In this document: in pieces, positions 61,627 to 64,000 of the stretch
Position numbering within the stretch: position 1 is the first letter of the stretch
Layout of the letters: the number at the start of each line of letters is the position of its first letter
Source of the DNA: JAFIFT01 sp020051095
GTDB lineage: Bacteria; Pseudomonadota; Gammaproteobacteria; Legionellales; Legionellaceae
Length of the DNA: 64,000 nt
Direction of reading: 5' to 3'
Assembly (NCBI RefSeq): GCF_964199965.1
Contig: NZ_CAXMZT010000002.1
Location: 124,001-188,000, forward strand
Program-made: the position numbers and the translations under genes
Notes under the pieces: generated by a model
Database searches by the model: none
What the model saw: the letters and a program-made list of their open reading frames with translations, nothing else
What the model was told of the DNA's origin: nothing

Positions 61627-64000
61627 GTGAGAAGAATGAGCATTAAGTATCTTCTACGACTAACAACCTTGATCCCAGTGCTCTTAGTGGCGATCATTTT
61701 TGCTGTGGTCTTTAATGGCCAATTTTACAAAGATCTAAAGCAACATGTCTCCCGCTTAGGGGAGGCTTATATTCGCCAGCTCCTACCGGCTGCCCAGCTT
61801 GCTATTTCAAGCCATGACTTTAAGACATTACAAGCATTGATCAATGCCTCCATTGTTAACCCGGAAATAAAAGCCCTTGCGTTTTATAACGCCAATGGTC
61901 ACCTCATCGCTTATCGGGGCGGCAAACATTCCTTGCAAACCCCTTTTGAAACACCTGCCTTTACCGGCGTTAATGTGGCTCAAAAACAAATTAGTGCAAC
62001 TGCCATTAACTTTGTGGCGCCAATTACTATGCCCAAATTTAGCTTTACTGAATCGATCTTTCCATCACCAGCCAGTGCCATCTACTATCAGGCGGATGAT
62101 ATTTTAGGTTGGTTATCGATTGATTTAGACACGCAAGGTATGCTGATAAAGCGTTATCAAATGATCATTGTGACGATTTTTATTATCTTGCTAGGTCTAT
62201 TATTAAGCTTGTCCATTCATTACTTCTTATCCAAACGTATTTATTTACCAGTTAACCGTTTGCGCCGAAGCATGAAGCAGATTTTGAGTAATGAATTTGA
62301 AACAAAAATTATTGCAGATAGCCCCGGGGAATTTGGCATCATCGAACAAGGATGTAAGCACCTGCAGCAGCAATATATCAAGTCGGTCCGAGAAATGACG
62401 CAAAATATTGAGCAAGAAACGTCCGATCTACAACAAAGTCTCGAATTATTAGAAGAAAAAAATATCGAACTATCCCTCGAGAAAAAACGTTGGGAAGAAA
62501 AATGTCGCCAAAAATCGGAATTCATCGCCAACATGAGCCATGAAATCCGTACTCCCATGAATGGCGTCATTGGCTTTACTAACGTGCTATTAGAAACACG
62601 ATTAGATGCCTTGCAACTGGATTATGTGAAAACCATTCGATCATCATCGCAAGATTTACTCAGCATTATCAATGACATCCTTGATTTCACAAAAATTGAT
62701 GCAGGAAAACTATTGTTAGACTGTATCCCTGTTGATCTACGCGGTTGTATTGATGATGTTCTGACCTTGATATCCCCCAATGCCAATAAGAAAAGCATTG
62801 ATTTGATTCCTTCAACTGAACAAAATGTTCCCATGAAAGTGCTGGGCGACCCCTTCAGAATCAAACAAATTCTCAGTAATTTAATTAGCAACGCGGTTAA
62901 ATTTACTGAAAGTGGTTATGTGATTGTCCGCACTAAAGTCATTGGTGAAGATGATACCCACTACCATATCCAAATCTCCGTAGAAGATACAGGCATTGGC
63001 ATATCCAAAGAAGATCAAACCAGGCTGTTTAATGCCTTCAATCAAGCAGACACCAGCATTACCAGACGATTTGGCGGCACCGGATTAGGTCTGGTCATAT
63101 GCAAAAAACTTGCTGAAGCCATGCAAGGCAAAATTTCGATAACCAGCCGCCTTAACCATGGCTCTACCTTTGATGTTTCTATCAAATGTGAAAAATTTGC
63201 TGCTTATGAAATTGAAAAACAACAATCCCATCGATTTAGCAGTCTTAAAGCGATTTGTTTTGATGAAAACCCACTCTACTTAGAATCAATGATTAATGGA
63301 TTGGGGTTATGGGGAATCGAATCAAAGCCGATTAAAGATATTAAAAATCTAGAAAAAATGCTTACACAAAGCAATCACTACCATCTCGCTTTAATCAATC
63401 TCGGCTTAGGCCAAGAAAGAACACTCGCAGCAATGATTAAAGCATCAGAGATTCCGGTGATATTGATCTCTAAGACCTTAATCCATAACCCTGAATCATT
63501 AGGTGCGAGAGCTTTCTTATTCAAACCAATTGGCATTCAAAAGTTGCATGATGTCATTGATGAGGTGATTTACAAACAACAACCCAAACCCATCGAAGAT
63601 AACAAAAACCAATTACAAACATTACGTGACACATTACAAACCATTCAACCCAACATTCTTATCGCTGAGGATAACCCGGTTAATCGAATGCTACTCAATT
63701 CGTTATTACAAGATAAAGCGTCCATCGAACCGGTTAATGACGGTGGTCATGCGGTGAAGCTATGTCAAACCAAACGGTATGATATGATTCTGTTGGACTT
63801 ACAAATGCCCAAGTTAAACGGGTTAGAAGCCGCCCAACAGATTCGGCAAACTTGCCTACTTAACCGTCAAACACCCATCATCATTATTAGCGCCAATACC
63901 AATGACATCGCTTCCGAAAACCTCCGCCAAATTGGCATTGCCGATTGCTTGCAAAAACCAGTGGATGAGGCACATCTTCTTCAGGCAGTCCTTGATAACT
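61627..64000 (+). CDS. letS: Hybrid sensor histidine kinase LetS (BarA/GacS family), partial
   Basis: Unorthodox tripartite kinase that phosphorylates LetA. Visible: first membrane helix (about 8-28), periplasmic domain (30-165), second helix (about 178-200), HAMP, a coiled coil, the H-box with His305 (NMSHEIRTPMNG), ATPase N, G1 and G2 boxes (ISNAVKFT, DTGIGIS, FGGTGLGL), a pseudo-receiver region and a receiver with Asp724 (MILLDLQMPK). The expected Hpt domain lies past the window end. GTG start, with AGG 7 nt upstream; an ATG is three codons on. Confidence 0.93.
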   Translation, partial: MRRMSIKYLLRLTTLIPVLLVAIIFAVVFNGQFYKDLKQHVSRLGEAYIRQLLPAAQLAISSHDFKTLQALINASIVNPEIKALAFYNANGHLIAYRGGKHSLQTPFETPAFTGVNVAQKQISATAINFVAPITMPKFSFTESIFPSPASAIYYQADDILGWLSIDLDTQGMLIKRYQMIIVTIFIILLGLLLSLSIHYFLSKRIYLPVNRLRRSMKQILSNEFETKIIADSPGEFGIIEQGCKHLQQQYIKSVREMTQNIEQETSDLQQSLELLEEKNIELSLEKKRWEEKCRQKSEFIANMSHEIRTPMNGVIGFTNVLLETRLDALQLDYVKTIRSSSQDLLSIINDILDFTKIDAGKLLLDCIPVDLRGCIDDVLTLISPNANKKSIDLIPSTEQNVPMKVLGDPFRIKQILSNLISNAVKFTESGYVIVRTKVIGEDDTHYHIQISVEDTGIGISKEDQTRLFNAFNQADTSITRRFGGTGLGLVICKKLAEAMQGKISITSRLNHGSTFDVSIKCEKFAAYEIEKQQSHRFSSLKAICFDENPLYLESMINGLGLWGIESKPIKDIKNLEKMLTQSNHYHLALINLGLGQERTLAAMIKASEIPVILISKTLIHNPESLGARAFLFKPIGIQKLHDVIDEVIYKQQPKPIEDNKNQLQTLRDTLQTIQPNILIAEDNPVNRMLLNSLLQDKASIEPVNDGGHAVKLCQTKRYDMILLDLQMPKLNGLEAAQQIRQTCLLNRQTPIIIISANTNDIASENLRQIGIADCLQKPVDEAHLLQAVLDN

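Overview
The window reads as chromosomal DNA of an AT-rich gammaproteobacterium, most likely of the order Legionellales (Legionella-like). Three things point there: a stand-alone IcmD/DotP-like protein (15671-16069), both halves of a LetA/LetS (GacA/GacS, UvrY/BarA) two-component system (27820-28473 and 61627-end), and a housekeeping set typical of that group. This is inference from sequence alone; the species cannot be named.

Region by region. 311-2848: a leftward unit with a sigma70-type promoter, four tRNA genes (Pro-Arg-His-Leu), tig and clpP, ending at an intrinsic terminator; clpX is not next. 2984-5586: a solitary tyrosine recombinase and a class II DAHP synthase. 5649-9837: heat-shock genes grpE, dnaK and dnaJ, with two good RpoH-type promoters. 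10214-14989: carA-metK-ahcY-AraC regulator, with a candidate structured RNA between metK and ahcY. 15143-16069: a small membrane protein and the IcmD-like protein. 16100-23909: a leftward housekeeping block (murJ, M17 aminopeptidase, CDF and ZIP metal transporters, maf, xseB, ispA, hemE). 24170-24911: two tandem paralogous secreted proteins. 25212-30667: a PAS-LuxR regulator, uvrC, letA, phhA and bioC, interspersed with palindromic repeat elements. 31032-34386: an 865-residue unrecognised protein and comF.

34486-44497 is an accessory block. A leftward dabB-dabA-PII-like-DUF6671 operon (inorganic carbon accumulation) has dabA split at a run of ten A residues, and a divergent LysR regulator lies across a clear inverted-repeat operator. 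Downstream of lysR is a three-gene ABC-HlyD-TolC export operon whose ABC protein has lost all ATPase motifs. 44577-51870 looks like a light or redox response cluster: a MerR regulator of CarH/LitR architecture with an apparently eroded cobalamin site, then an SDR, cytochrome bd-type oxidase (cioAB) and an FeS photolyase in one operon, followed by DUF427, DUF2177 and TspO genes. Two TGTATAA-type inverted repeats sit at the regulator promoter and before the SDR.

51901-64000 returns to core genes: a small conserved-looking protein, a cluster of perfect DnaA boxes, proBA, ilvE, a small unrecognised protein, recG, perM, an RND pump truncated next to a MITE-like element, and letS, which runs off the end of the window.
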